39,562 nt of DNA from an uncultured Bacilli bacterium (lineage in GTDB: Bacteria; Bacillota_I; Bacilli_A; RF39; UBA660), in the NCBI GenBank assembly GCA_947627375.1, contig CANQVR010000005.1, forward strand, positions 1 to 39,562, written 5' to 3'. Both the position numbers and the translations under genes were made by a program. Positions 18,441 through 28,860 of this stretch are shown piece after piece (the stretch's first letter is position 1; every line of letters begins with the position of its first letter). Under the pieces are notes generated by a model that saw nothing but the letters and a program-made list of their open reading frames with translations, had not been told where the DNA came from and searched no databases.

Positions 18441-19007
18441 TAATTTTTTTAATATTTCTTCTCTTCCTGTTCCATCGACGCTTGAGAATACTACTAAATC
18501 ATCACCTACTACAAGATCTAAAGTATTAGTAATATTTTTTATTTGTCTATTTTGTTTACTTGTCCCAACTTTATCTGCTTTGGTTACTATAATCGTAACA
18601 GGTAAATTATAATATTTTAAAAAGTTATACATTAAAACATCATCTTCACTAGGTTTATGTCTTATATCTACTAACATAAAAACTCTTTTTAATTCTTGTC
18701 TTTTTTCTAAGTATTCTTCTATTAGTTTACCAAACTTAGCTTGTGTTTTTTTATCGACTGCTGCATATCCATATCCAGGAGCATCAATAAAATAAAAATC
18801 ATTATTTATTAAATAGAAATTTAAAGTTTGAGTTTTCCCTGGTTTAGATGAAGTGTAAGCAAGTTCTTTTCTCATTAACATACGATTAATAAAACTACTT
18901 TTACCTACATTACTTCGTCCAACAAGTAAAAATTCTGGCAGTCCTAATGTTGGATATTGACTACGACGACTAGCCATTATATCTAATTTAGATTCTTTAA
19001 TTACCAT
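18414..19007 (-). CDS. engB: Ribosome biogenesis GTP-binding protein YsxC/EngB
   Basis: FLLVGRSNVGKSSFINRML, KPGKTQTLNFYLIN, DAPGYGYA, TKADKV. Confidence 0.96.
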   Translation of the reverse strand: MVIKESKLDIMASRRSQYPTLGLPEFLLVGRSNVGKSSFINRMLMRKELAYTSSKPGKTQTLNFYLINNDFYFIDAPGYGYAAVDKKTQAKFGKLIEEYLEKRQELKRVFMLVDIRHKPSEDDVLMYNFLKYYNLPVTIIVTKADKVGTSKQNRQIKNITNTLDLVVGDDLVVFSSVDGTGREEILKKLEDLVIETI

Positions 19008-19008
19008 T

Positions 19009-19962
19009 TTATCTTTCCTTTTCTTCTAAATATTTTTTTGTCACTTCATCTAGATCGTTAATTAATTTCATTGCATCATCAAAAGTCTTTACTTTGGCAC
19101 CACTTGCATACATGTGACCTCCACCATTATAATTTTCTGCAACAGCATTAATTATTGGTCCACGTGAACGAATCGATATTCTAATAATGTCATTTTTTAT
19201 ATCTTCAGTAATTGTTACCCAAACTAATATCTCTTCAATAAAATTAAAGTTATTTATCATATTACCTGGTGAAGCTGAATCAGCACCGAACTTTTCTAGT
19301 AATTTATTAGTAATTTTTATATAACCAACTTTATTATCAGTTACAATCATATTTTCACCAATATAACCTTCAAGTCTTACTTCTTTTAAGGGTCTATTAT
19401 ATACTTTTTGATTTAATTCATTGATACTGAATTTATAATTTTCTAAGTAATATGAAACAAGTGAAAAAGTTCTAGGACTACAACTATCAAATAAAAAACG
19501 ATTAGAATCAGCAACAAGCCCTATATATAAAGTTTCGGCGATTTCTTTGTTACATAATAATTTAGTTTCTTTTATTAAATTCATAATTATTTCACAAGCA
19601 CTACATGCTGTATCTTCTATACACTCTATATCACAAAATTCTTCTACAAATGGATGATGATCTATTTTTATTTTATGTTTAAATAAATCAACATTTGGAA
19701 TATCCACTCTTTTTTTGTCTGGAGTGTCAGTTACTATTAAAAGAGTATTATCATCTATATTTCCTAATTTATCAAGTGCTCCAATATGAGAAAATTTGCT
19801 ACTACCATTTCCAACTGCAACAACTTTTTTTTCAGGAAAAGTTAGACGAATTGAATCTCTTAATGCTATTTGACTAGCAAGCGCATCAGGATCTACCCCA
19901 ATGTGTCTAGCAATTACGATATTATCATATTTTTTTATTGCTTTAAATATTCTTTTATACAT
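19009..19962 (-). CDS. DHH/DHHA1 phosphoesterase (NrnA-like oligoribonuclease/PAP phosphatase)
   Basis: HIGVDPDALASQ, VTDTPDKKR, KIDHHPF, C-term NYNGGGHMYASGAKV. Confidence 0.88.
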   Translation of the reverse strand: MYKRIFKAIKKYDNIVIARHIGVDPDALASQIALRDSIRLTFPEKKVVAVGNGSSKFSHIGALDKLGNIDDNTLLIVTDTPDKKRVDIPNVDLFKHKIKIDHHPFVEEFCDIECIEDTACSACEIIMNLIKETKLLCNKEIAETLYIGLVADSNRFLFDSCSPRTFSLVSYYLENYKFSINELNQKVYNRPLKEVRLEGYIGENMIVTDNKVGYIKITNKLLEKFGADSASPGNMINNFNFIEEILVWVTITEDIKNDIIRISIRSRGPIINAVAENYNGGGHMYASGAKVKTFDDAMKLINDLDEVTKKYLEEKER

Positions 19963-19972
19963 AACACTATTC

Positions 19973-21157
19973 CTATCTATTTTCTATTATAGCTTTGGTA
20001 TCTCTTGCAATCATTAATTCTTCATTAGTAGGAACTATATAAACTTCACTCTTAGAATCAGGTGTGCTGATACGTTTAAATTCTCCACGTACGTTATTTG
20101 CATCTATATCTATTTTTATTCCAAGACACGCTAGTTCTTCTACTATTTTTAAACGTGTGTTAATACTATTTTCACCAATACCAGCAGTGAATGCAATAAC
20201 GTCAACACCTTCAAGTAATACATAATATTGAGCTATATAGTTAACAACACTTCTTACAAATTTTTCTTCTGCTATAACACAATTTCTTTTTCCTTCAGTA
20301 ATTCCTTGTTCAATATCTCTTGAATCACTACTGTATTGACTAATACCTAAAAATCCTGATTTTTTATTTAAATCATCTAAAACTTCATGAACATTTTTAC
20401 CCTCTTTTTCCATAACAAATGGAATGATAGAAGCATCAACATCTCCTGAACGTGTTCCCATTATAACACCAGTAAGTGGCGTAAAGCCCATAGATGTATC
20501 AACACATTTTCCATTTTTTATTGCCGCCAAAGAGGCTCCTTGACCTAAATGACAACTGATGATTTTTAAATCATCTCTACCTAATTTTTCAGCTAATGTC
20601 TTAGCTATAAATTTATGACTTGTTCCATGGAAACCATATTTACGTACTTGATAATCAGTATACCATTTATATGGTACTGGATATAGGTAATTAACTTCAT
20701 CTATTGTTTGATGAAAAGCAGTATCAAATACTGCTACCATAGGTACATTTGGTAACACTTCTTTAAAAGCTTTGATACCAAGTAAGTTTGCTGGATTATG
20801 AATTGGTGCAAACTCTTTGAATTTATCAATATCTTCAATTACTTCATCTGTTATTAATACTGAATCAGTATACTTATCTCTACCATGAACTGTTCTATGT
20901 CCTACTGCATCTATTTCATCAAATGAAGAAATAATATTTAAACTTATTAATTTATCAAGTAATATTTTTACAGCATCAGAATGATCTTTCATTTCTATTT
21001 CTTCTTTTACTTTTTTACCAGTATATTTGATACTGTAACAACTTCCTTCTATTCCTATTCTTTCAAATAGTCCACTAGCTAAAACTGTTTCATCATCCAT
21101 ATTAAAAAGTTGAAACTTTAAGGAACTACTTCCTGCATTTATTGAAATTATTTTCAT
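19973..21157 (-). CDS. ackA: Acetate kinase
   Basis: MKIISINAGSSSLKFQLF, VFDTAFHQT, YGFHGTSHKFI, SCHLGQGASL, FTAGIGENS; start at SD-proximal ATG. Confidence 0.97.
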   Translation of the reverse strand: MKIISINAGSSSLKFQLFNMDDETVLASGLFERIGIEGSCYSIKYTGKKVKEEIEMKDHSDAVKILLDKLISLNIISSFDEIDAVGHRTVHGRDKYTDSVLITDEVIEDIDKFKEFAPIHNPANLLGIKAFKEVLPNVPMVAVFDTAFHQTIDEVNYLYPVPYKWYTDYQVRKYGFHGTSHKFIAKTLAEKLGRDDLKIISCHLGQGASLAAIKNGKCVDTSMGFTPLTGVIMGTRSGDVDASIIPFVMEKEGKNVHEVLDDLNKKSGFLGISQYSSDSRDIEQGITEGKRNCVIAEEKFVRSVVNYIAQYYVLLEGVDVIAFTAGIGENSINTRLKIVEELACLGIKIDIDANNVRGEFKRISTPDSKSEVYIVPTNEELMIARDTKAIIENR

Positions 21158-21250
21158 ACTATCCATCTCCTTCATGTATAATATTATACTATAATTTACT
21201 TTGTAAGACAATGAAAAAGATTTTAGTTAAAAAATTTTAATATCAAAAAA

Positions 21251-21267
21251 GATAGGTTAAACCTATC
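21251..21267 (-). terminator. Terminator of SASP gene
   Basis: GATAGGT-tta-ACCTATC followed by T run. Confidence 0.65.
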
Positions 21268-21284
21268 TTTTAAGCTATAATCTA

Positions 21285-21500
21285 TTATTTATTATTGTAG
21301 CTTCCACTTACTTGATTTAATCCGTTTTGAACTAAACGTCTAGTAATTTCACCACCAACACTACCGTTAGCACGGCTAGTTGCATCTGGTCCTAAATTAA
21401 CACCAAGTTCATTAGCTATTTCATATTTCATTTTATCAATAGCTTGTTTAGCTCCTGGTACTCTCATTTTCATTGAAGAATTGTTATTTGAGTTGCTCAT
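21285..21500 (-). CDS. Alpha/beta-type small acid-soluble spore protein
   Basis: [40 protein letters not shown] (conserved SASP motifs). Confidence 0.95.
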   Translation of the reverse strand: MSNSNNNSSMKMRVPGAKQAIDKMKYEIANELGVNLGPDATSRANGSVGGEITRRLVQNGLNQVSGSYNNK

Positions 21501-21522
21501 GGTTTCACCTCCTATACATTTA

Positions 21523-21552
21523 TAGAATGTGAACTTATCTACAATTTAATAC
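21523..21552 (-). promoter_or_regulatory. SigG/SigF-like promoter of SASP gene
   Basis: Minus strand GTATT - 18 nt - CATTCTA. Confidence 0.55.
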
Positions 21553-21575
21553 ATTTTTTTTCTGGTAATTTATAC

Positions 21576-22763
21576 CTACAATAATTCTTCAAATTTTTTA
21601 GTTTCTTCAGCAGTTATCTTTATAGTAAAAGTATCATTTATAGCTAGACCAATTAATTTTTGATAATCAAATTTTTGCTCTTCTTCTTTGGCAATTTCCA
21701 GTTTAGGATTTATTACGGGATGTTTAGGTACAAATACAGTACAACAATCTTCATAAGGTAAGATACTAGTTTCGTATGTATCTATTTTTTTAGCAATATT
21801 CATAATTTCTAATTTATCAAGACAAGCAACTGGTCTAATAATAGGAAAGTTAGTAACTTCATTTATAACATTTATGCTAGTTAAGGTTTGACTGGCAACT
21901 TGACCAATACTTTCTCCATTAATGATAACTAAAGCATTATTCTTTTTAGCAAGACCTTCCATTATACGATACATCATTCTTCTCATAATAGTAATAGTAT
22001 ATGCTGGATGACAGTTTTTATATATCTCTTCTTGAATAGCGGTAAATGGTACTACATGCAGTCTAATTTCATTTGTATATTCTACTAATTTTTTAGCAAG
22101 ACTTTCTACTTTTTTTCGAGCTTCAATACTAGTATGAGGAATTGCTTCAAAATATACTGCATCAATTACAATTCCACGTTTTAAAGATAAAAATCCTGCT
22201 ACTGGTGAATCTATACCACCGCTTAACATAAGCATTCCTTTAGGTTGACTTCCAACAGGATATCCACCTAAACCATAATAAGTATTTGTATAAATATAAC
22301 TTTTATCTTTTTTTATTTCTACTTTAAATAATACTTCAGGATTTTTAACATCTACTTTAATATTTTTAATATTTTTTAAAATTACTCCTCCTAAATGTTT
22401 TGATATTTCCATACTATTTAAAGGAAAACTTTTTAAACTTCTTTTTGTTTCTACTTTAAAAGTTTTAAAATCTTTTTCTTTTGCAATAGCTATAATCTCT
22501 TGATCTAAGCTTTCAATATTAGTATCTACAACATTTGCAACTTGATACGCATGGATTCCAAAAACTTTAGATAATTTTTCATTAATAATTTTAAAATCTT
22601 TATCATTAAATTCTATTTGCATAAAACTTTTATTTTTATGAATTTTTATATCTATATTTTTTAGTTTATTCATAATATTTTGTTCAAGCTTAGTCACAAA
22701 GAAATTTCTATTTCCTTTCTTTGTAAATAATTCTCCATATTTAATTAATATTATTTTTTTCAT
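21576..22763 (-). CDS. thiI: tRNA 4-thiouridine sulfurtransferase ThiI
   Basis: MKKIILIKYGELFTKKGNRNFFV, LMLSGGIDSPVAGF, GESIGQVASQTL. Confidence 0.95.
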   Translation of the reverse strand: MKKIILIKYGELFTKKGNRNFFVTKLEQNIMNKLKNIDIKIHKNKSFMQIEFNDKDFKIINEKLSKVFGIHAYQVANVVDTNIESLDQEIIAIAKEKDFKTFKVETKRSLKSFPLNSMEISKHLGGVILKNIKNIKVDVKNPEVLFKVEIKKDKSYIYTNTYYGLGGYPVGSQPKGMLMLSGGIDSPVAGFLSLKRGIVIDAVYFEAIPHTSIEARKKVESLAKKLVEYTNEIRLHVVPFTAIQEEIYKNCHPAYTITIMRRMMYRIMEGLAKKNNALVIINGESIGQVASQTLTSINVINEVTNFPIIRPVACLDKLEIMNIAKKIDTYETSILPYEDCCTVFVPKHPVINPKLEIAKEEEQKFDYQKLIGLAINDTFTIKITAEETKKFEELL

Positions 22764-22802
22764 AATTTTCACATATAATTAATCTTATAGATTAATTCCT
22801 TT

Positions 22803-24140
22803 CTATTTAATATTTTTTAAGATGTATGCATCGTAAATTCTTAGAGTATTAATTTTTTTACCATTTTCTAATATGTACTTTTTAGCTTTTAAATCAGTTT
22901 GATAATCTCTATCATTACCTCTTGTAACTATGAAGATAGCATCTTTATTTTTCTTTATTTCTTTTAATAATTTTTGACTGCCATTAAATCCCCAATTACC
23001 GGTATTTATTAAATCTAAATAATTAATTTCTATATCGTTTACTAATTTAAAATAATATCCATTAGCATTTATAAATATTATTTTTTTAGCTTTGTTTTTC
23101 TTAATGAATTTACTAACTTCTTTAGTAAAAGAAACATCATCGTTTGTTAATCTTCTATATTCAAAGTGATTTATATCATTTGGATAAGAAAAATCATTTG
23201 TAATAAACGTATTTATACCTAATAAGGTAAAACATATAATAACACAAATTGAAAATAATTGATAATTAAAATTATTGGGTAATTTAAAATTGAGTAATAA
23301 GAAAATGGCAAGAACTATTAAACAAAATTGGAAATGATAAAAACCAAATATAGGAATAAGTATAGTATAGAATGCTAGAGCATAATAGTTTTTTATATCT
23401 TTGGGATTTTTCTTTATAAAATAGATAGTAAATAATTCTAGTAATATAAAGAAAACAACATATATATTAAAACCTGCTTTATTAGTATTAGCAAAATCAA
23501 ATAATCCTAAAACACATAAATCAATAAAATTATTTAAAGAATTTGTTATTAAAAGATAACATAAAAATATTCCTAATGGTATTAAAGTTCCTAAAAATCT
23601 TTTTTTGAATTTCTTGGGTTCTTTGAGAAAGAATAGTGTTGTCAAAAACATACAAAATCCTACACTTTGTTTTGTTAAAATAAATAGTCCTAGAATTATA
23701 CCTATTAAAAAATCTTGGTCTTTTTTTGATTCTAAAAAAATTAAAAATATATACAAAAAAAGTAAAAACCAATTATAGTTTGGAAGCAATTTACAAAAAG
23801 GAAAAAACAATATTAAAATAAGCCAAGTTTTTTTATCAAAAAGTTTAAATAATAAAAAAGTAATTATTAATAAAATACATATATGTGTTATATGAAATAC
23901 TAAGATATTTGAGCCAAACAGATGAAATGGAATACTCATTAACATGGGATAAATTGGTGTTACTACCATATTAAAATCTTTATAAGGTATTAATCCTTTA
24001 TAAATATTATGGGCAAAGCCATAATTCCATATTTCATCTCCATCAGTTGGTAAAATTATCAATGTCCATATTAAAAAAAATATAAATAAAAATACATATG
24101 GCAAACTTTTTTTTATTTTTTCCATGTATTGCACTTCCAA
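22803..24140 (-). CDS. Multi-pass membrane protein, GT-C glycosyltransferase-like (paralogue of 26691-28037)
   Basis: DGDEIWNYGFAHNIYKGLIPYKDFNMVVTPIYP; about ten hydrophobic segments. Confidence 0.7.
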   Translation of the reverse strand: MEVQYMEKIKKSLPYVFLFIFFLIWTLIILPTDGDEIWNYGFAHNIYKGLIPYKDFNMVVTPIYPMLMSIPFHLFGSNILVFHITHICILLIITFLLFKLFDKKTWLILILFFPFCKLLPNYNWFLLFLYIFLIFLESKKDQDFLIGIILGLFILTKQSVGFCMFLTTLFFLKEPKKFKKRFLGTLIPLGIFLCYLLITNSLNNFIDLCVLGLFDFANTNKAGFNIYVVFFILLELFTIYFIKKNPKDIKNYYALAFYTILIPIFGFYHFQFCLIVLAIFLLLNFKLPNNFNYQLFSICVIICFTLLGINTFITNDFSYPNDINHFEYRRLTNDDVSFTKEVSKFIKKNKAKKIIFINANGYYFKLVNDIEINYLDLINTGNWGFNGSQKLLKEIKKNKDAIFIVTRGNDRDYQTDLKAKKYILENGKKINTLRIYDAYILKNIK

Positions 24141-24187
24141 TCTATTACATTATATCAAAAAAAAATAGTACTAACAAATTATTAATA

Positions 24188-24850
24188 CTATTTAACATCA
24201 ACTTTAGCAACTTCAGTTTTCTTTCGATAATAAGTTTTGCTATAAACATTAAAATCACTTGGTATTTCTTCTACATCATTATATTCATAATCATTCTCTA
24301 AATTGAATGCATATAAGAACATATTTTTTTCGTAAGATTCTTTGAAGACATCATTACCATTTTCATCTTTATAATTGTATAAAATCGTTTCTTGGTTATC
24401 ACCACTTTTTTTAGTTTCATGCCAAGCAGTTATTTTATAAATTGTAAATTTCTTTTCAGCGACATATTGATTATCAATAACATACTCGCCACATTTTAAA
24501 GTAACATACTTTTTATCTCCTTCAAAAACTAACTTGGAATTAGCAGTATCGCAATATTTAGTATCATAAAATGGATTTTTAACATTAGACATGGCTCCAA
24601 AATCTATCATTTCTTTTAGATAAACTTCATTATTAATACTTTGAAATTGAAAACCTGTTGCATTAACAGCAAGTTGAGTAGCATTATATTGCATCACTTG
24701 ATATTTATCATTATAACTAGATTGTAAAGCAATTACTAAAAATACTGCTGCAATAATCAAGCAGACTACAGCTACAGATAATAATTCAAGTCCACCAAAT
24801 CCTTTTTCATGTTTCCTATTTTTTATTCTTTTCTCTTCTTTAATCATCAT
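24188..24850 (-). CDS. Prepilin-like protein
   Basis: Type IV pilin-like N-term: ...RKHEKG/FGGLELLSVAVVCLIIAAVFLVIAL (G|F, E at +5, hydrophobic helix). Confidence 0.6.
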   Translation of the reverse strand: MMIKEEKRIKNRKHEKGFGGLELLSVAVVCLIIAAVFLVIALQSSYNDKYQVMQYNATQLAVNATGFQFQSINNEVYLKEMIDFGAMSNVKNPFYDTKYCDTANSKLVFEGDKKYVTLKCGEYVIDNQYVAEKKFTIYKITAWHETKKSGDNQETILYNYKDENGNDVFKESYEKNMFLYAFNLENDYEYNDVEEIPSDFNVYSKTYYRKKTEVAKVDVK

Positions 24851-26552
24851 ACACCGCCAATAATTTCTTATAGATATTTTCATCAACTATAGAAGTTGCT
24901 TTAATGGAAATATCTAAAGATTTTTTATACTCCCCTTTATAAAATGCAACTGTAGCCTCATTTATTCCATTTTCTACTTCTTTATAACTAGAAATATATC
25001 TATTTCCATAAACTATAGCTTTTTCAGCAAGCATCGCAGTTTTTACCATTTCGTTAGTAGTCTTATATAATTTTAAAACTAAATCTCTTGCAGTATCTAC
25101 TCTAGTGTTTAAAGTTTTAATAACAATTGGTTTCTTTTCTAATTCTTTTATTACTTCTAAAATTGCTTCATTAGCTTCTGATAATTCTACAAAATACTTA
25201 TCAGTAATGATTGGTAATTTATAACTTCTAATTTTAGTTTTAGATTGTTTTAAAAATTCCTGTATTTCATTTAATTGTTCACGGGCACGAACTTCATCAT
25301 CATACATATTTCCAAGAGATTTTAAAGCTACGTCTAATTGTTCTTCCATATTTTTAAGTCTTACCGTTAAATCTTCGATTTCTTTATGAACTACTGAATA
25401 TGGAGATGAGCCATTTTTCACTGTTGCTTTTAATTTTTTATAATCATCATTAATTTTAACTAAAGATTTATTAGCTTCGTCTATTATTATGACATCTTCA
25501 TCATTTAGATCATACATATTTTTTATATCGTCTAATTGATTATATATCTCCTTTACCATTTTATTAATTTTTTGAATTTTTTTAGAAAAATCTTTATTGA
25601 TTTCTTCATATACTTTACGACTAAGTCTTTCTTTTTCAAAATCTACAAATAGAGAATCTAAATAATCAAGAATTGTTTTTAAATCAAACATACATCCTTC
25701 AAGATTTAACATTTTTACTTTGTCCATGATATTTTCAATATTCTTTTTAGATTCTTCTAAATTATAGTCAATATTTAAATAGTCTAGTGGATAACCTTCT
25801 TTTATCATTTCTTCTTTAGTATTTTTTATTTCTTTAATTCTCTTTGGAATAAGTTCATTAGCCATTAGTAAAACATCTGGAGTTTCATTAATAATTATAT
25901 CCATATGATCTACCATAGCATCAAGAGCTTTAACGATATGTACTACTTCATCATATTCATTTTTTTCCATTACTTTTTCAAAATCTAAAAATCTTTTTTC
26001 AATATTCTCAAGTTGTAATTCGATTGCTTCTTGCATTCCTTCGTATAATGTTTTATGTTGTTCAAATTCTTTATTAAATTTACGATATTTTGTTTTAAGT
26101 TTTGTAACAATATTACGATATTTTGTTTCACTAGAGGTAACATCTTTTATTTGTTCAAGTAAGTTATCTGCTACCTGTTTACTTTTATAAATTTCAAGTT
26201 CAGTTTTAGCATATTTGTTTCTGTATTCCTTATAGTTTTTATCTTCTATTAGAGTCTCAAGTTCAATAATCATATCATTAATTTTAGAAATATTTTTATC
26301 TTTTAAATCTTCAAATTTCTTTTGCCATTTATTATACTTTTCTTCCATTTTTTCATTATTAATAATAGATTCTACTTTAGATAATTCCAAAAGAACTGGA
26401 GTACTCGCAATTAAATTAACATTGCGCTCTAATTCTCTAACTTTATCAGTATATCTTTTTGTTTTCTTTTTTCGGATTAATTGAAGTGTAACAACTACAA
26501 TTACAATCACGATAATTAAAACAGTTGAAATAATTAATATTTGTCCTTGCAT
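24840..26552 (-). CDS. ezrA: Septation ring formation regulator EzrA
   Basis: Single N-terminal TM then spectrin-like coiled coil; RELERNVNLIASTPVLLELSKVESIINNEKMEEKYNKWQKKFEDL. Confidence 0.9.
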   Translation of the reverse strand: MQGQILIISTVLIIVIVIVVVTLQLIRKKKTKRYTDKVRELERNVNLIASTPVLLELSKVESIINNEKMEEKYNKWQKKFEDLKDKNISKINDMIIELETLIEDKNYKEYRNKYAKTELEIYKSKQVADNLLEQIKDVTSSETKYRNIVTKLKTKYRKFNKEFEQHKTLYEGMQEAIELQLENIEKRFLDFEKVMEKNEYDEVVHIVKALDAMVDHMDIIINETPDVLLMANELIPKRIKEIKNTKEEMIKEGYPLDYLNIDYNLEESKKNIENIMDKVKMLNLEGCMFDLKTILDYLDSLFVDFEKERLSRKVYEEINKDFSKKIQKINKMVKEIYNQLDDIKNMYDLNDEDVIIIDEANKSLVKINDDYKKLKATVKNGSSPYSVVHKEIEDLTVRLKNMEEQLDVALKSLGNMYDDEVRAREQLNEIQEFLKQSKTKIRSYKLPIITDKYFVELSEANEAILEVIKELEKKPIVIKTLNTRVDTARDLVLKLYKTTNEMVKTAMLAEKAIVYGNRYISSYKEVENGINEATVAFYKGEYKKSLDISIKATSIVDENIYKKLLAVYDD

Positions 26553-26690
26553 ATGTTTCCACCCCATATCATATATAACTATATTATCACAAGTTATAAT
26601 TTTTTTCTACAAAATATGAAAAAATAACAATAATTAATTAAATATATTTTTTATAATCTTTATGCTATAATTATAATTAGGAGTGTATGT

Positions 26691-28037
26691 ATGGTAAAAA
26701 TTAAATCTTTTTGGAAATTTATTTTTATTTTTATATTTTTTTTACTTATATTAGTAATATTTGGATTTCATAATAATCAATTTGATCCAATGTGGAATTT
26801 TGGATATTCTTATGCCATGAGTATAGGAGAAATACCTTATAAAGATTTTACTTTGTTAACTACTCCTTTATTTCCTTTTTTATTTTCAATAGGACTTAGA
26901 ATTTTTGGACATGATAATATTGTTTTTTTAACTGAACAAGCTTTACTTATTACTTTTACTTTTTATTTTTTATTTAAAATCTACGATAAAAAAGCTTGGA
27001 TTATGATGTTTGCTTTTATTTTCCCTTTTTTAAATAATATTGTTCCAACATATAACTTTTTAGCTTATTCTTTAATGATTGTTGTAATTTATTTAGAAAA
27101 AGAAAATAAAAATGATTATCTAATTGGTTTTATTCTCGGTTTAATTTTTTTAACAAAACAAAGTATTGGTCTATGTATGATAATTCCAAGTATTATTTTT
27201 TATTATAAAAAATATAAAGTATTACTTAAAAGAGCAATTGGTTTCCTTTTTCCTTGTATTATTTTCTTTATCTATTTACTTATTACTGGAAGTTTATTTA
27301 ATTTTATAGACATCTGTTTTTTAGGAATGTTTGATTTCGCTTCCAATAATTCTAATGTATTTACAGTATTTTTCTTTTTAGCATTAGTTATGGTAGGTAT
27401 ATTATTACTTATTATCAAGAAAAATAGAAAAGATATTATTAATTACTATATTTTGTGTTCTTTTAGCTTTTTAATTCCAATCTTTACAGAATATCATTTT
27501 TACATGTTCTTTATGTGTTTTATACTTGCTTTGCTACCTTTTGTTTCAGCTCCTAATAAAACTTTGATTTTTATTATCAATATTGTATGTATCTCAATTT
27601 GTTTATTTTGTTTTATAGTAGTTTATTCTGGTCTTCATACTGTTTTCTTAAAAGATGTTCATAATTTTAAATATTATTTAATAGATAAAGGCTCTAAAAA
27701 AAGTCTTATCGATACTTTAGATTTATATCAACGTTATAAGACAAAGGAAAAGTCTCCAATATTTTTAGGTACTCAAAGTGTTTATTTCACTATAGCAAAC
27801 GAAGAAAAAATAGATTATTTTGATATTTTAAATCGTGGTAATTATGGTTATAAAGGTACTCAAAAGATGATAAATAAAATTAAAAAAATGAAAAATCAAA
27901 TTTTTATAATTAATATGAATAAGTATAAACATACAGGAGTAGAAGATCAATTAGATAAAGATATTATAAAATATGTAATTAAACATAGTAAAAAAATAGA
28001 TAATTTAGCATATTATTACGTATATTTAAAAGAATAA
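26691..28037 (+). CDS. Multi-pass membrane protein, GT-C glycosyltransferase-like
   Basis: FDPMWNFGYSYAMSIGEIPYKDFTLLTTPLFPFLFSIGLRIFG; paralogous to 22803-24140. Confidence 0.7.
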   Translation: MVKIKSFWKFIFIFIFFLLILVIFGFHNNQFDPMWNFGYSYAMSIGEIPYKDFTLLTTPLFPFLFSIGLRIFGHDNIVFLTEQALLITFTFYFLFKIYDKKAWIMMFAFIFPFLNNIVPTYNFLAYSLMIVVIYLEKENKNDYLIGFILGLIFLTKQSIGLCMIIPSIIFYYKKYKVLLKRAIGFLFPCIIFFIYLLITGSLFNFIDICFLGMFDFASNNSNVFTVFFFLALVMVGILLLIIKKNRKDIINYYILCSFSFLIPIFTEYHFYMFFMCFILALLPFVSAPNKTLIFIINIVCISICLFCFIVVYSGLHTVFLKDVHNFKYYLIDKGSKKSLIDTLDLYQRYKTKEKSPIFLGTQSVYFTIANEEKIDYFDILNRGNYGYKGTQKMINKIKKMKNQIFIINMNKYKHTGVEDQLDKDIIKYVIKHSKKIDNLAYYYVYLKE

Positions 28038-28039
28038 AC

Positions 28040-28068
28040 TTGACTTATTTAGTATTTACCTTTATAAT
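28040..28068 (+). promoter_or_regulatory. SigA promoter of rpsD
   Basis: TTGACT-17-TATAAT. Confidence 0.75.
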
Positions 28069-28074
28069 TAAGAG

Positions 28075-28232
28075 TGCAATTTACTTGAAACAGCAGTATT
28101 TTGACATATTCAATGTGTTTTCCGAATAATATTCTAGTAACTTTGCTGTTTAAGCGAAAGAGAAGGAAAACTCCCTAATATGTAGAAAATACATTTCAAG
28201 AAATATGTAATATAATAGGAAAGGAGAAAATT
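28075..28232 (+). ncRNA. Candidate S4 autoregulatory mRNA leader
   Basis: ~158-nt 5' UTR between promoter and rpsD with closing stem AAACAGCA (28088-28095)/TGCTGTTT (28144-28151). Confidence 0.55.
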
Positions 28233-28835
28233 ATGGCAAGATATACTGGTCCAACTTATAAGAAAGCTCGTCGTGTTGGTTTTTCAATCAGTGAAACAGG
28301 AAAAGAACTTGCTCGTCGTCCATACGGACCTGGTCAACATGGTAATGCCCGTAGAGGTAAACTTTCTGACTATGGAGTTCAATTAAAAGAAAAACAAAAA
28401 GTTCGTTTTATGTATGGAGTAAACGAAAGACAATTTAGAAATACTTTTGAAAAAGCAGCTAAGATGAAAGGTATTCATGGTGAAAACTTTTTAAAATTAC
28501 TTGAATCTCGTCTTGATAATTTAGTATATAGAATTGGTTTTTCTTCAACTCGTCGTGGTGCAAGACAACTTGTTAATCATGGACATGTAACTGTTAATGG
28601 TAAAAAAGTTGATATTCCTTCATATACTGTTAAAGTTGGAGATGTAATTTCTTTAAAGGATAAAGATAAAGAGTTAAAAGTTGTTCTTGAATCTTTAGAA
28701 AAAATATCTAAAAGAGTTGAATTTATTAAATACGATGATAAGAAAATGGAAGCAACTTATGTTAGATATCCTCAAAGAAATGAACTTAATGCTGATATCA
28801 ATGAAGCATTAATCGTTGAATTTTATAACAAATAA
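28233..28835 (+). CDS. rpsD: 30S ribosomal protein S4
   Basis: [19 protein letters not shown]...[35 protein letters not shown]. Confidence 0.98.
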   Translation: MARYTGPTYKKARRVGFSISETGKELARRPYGPGQHGNARRGKLSDYGVQLKEKQKVRFMYGVNERQFRNTFEKAAKMKGIHGENFLKLLESRLDNLVYRIGFSSTRRGARQLVNHGHVTVNGKKVDIPSYTVKVGDVISLKDKDKELKVVLESLEKISKRVEFIKYDDKKMEATYVRYPQRNELNADINEALIVEFYNK

Positions 28836-28860
28836 AAAATTGGGAACTTCCCAATTTTTT
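28834..28860. terminator. Terminator downstream of rpsD
   Basis: AAAAATTGGGAAcTTCCCAATTTTTT. Confidence 0.8.

Noticed and set aside
20650-21211. Upstream start of ackA at 21211 as given in ORF track
   Set aside because: Conserved N-terminus MKIISINAGSSSLKF with SD aaggagatgg places the start at 21157.
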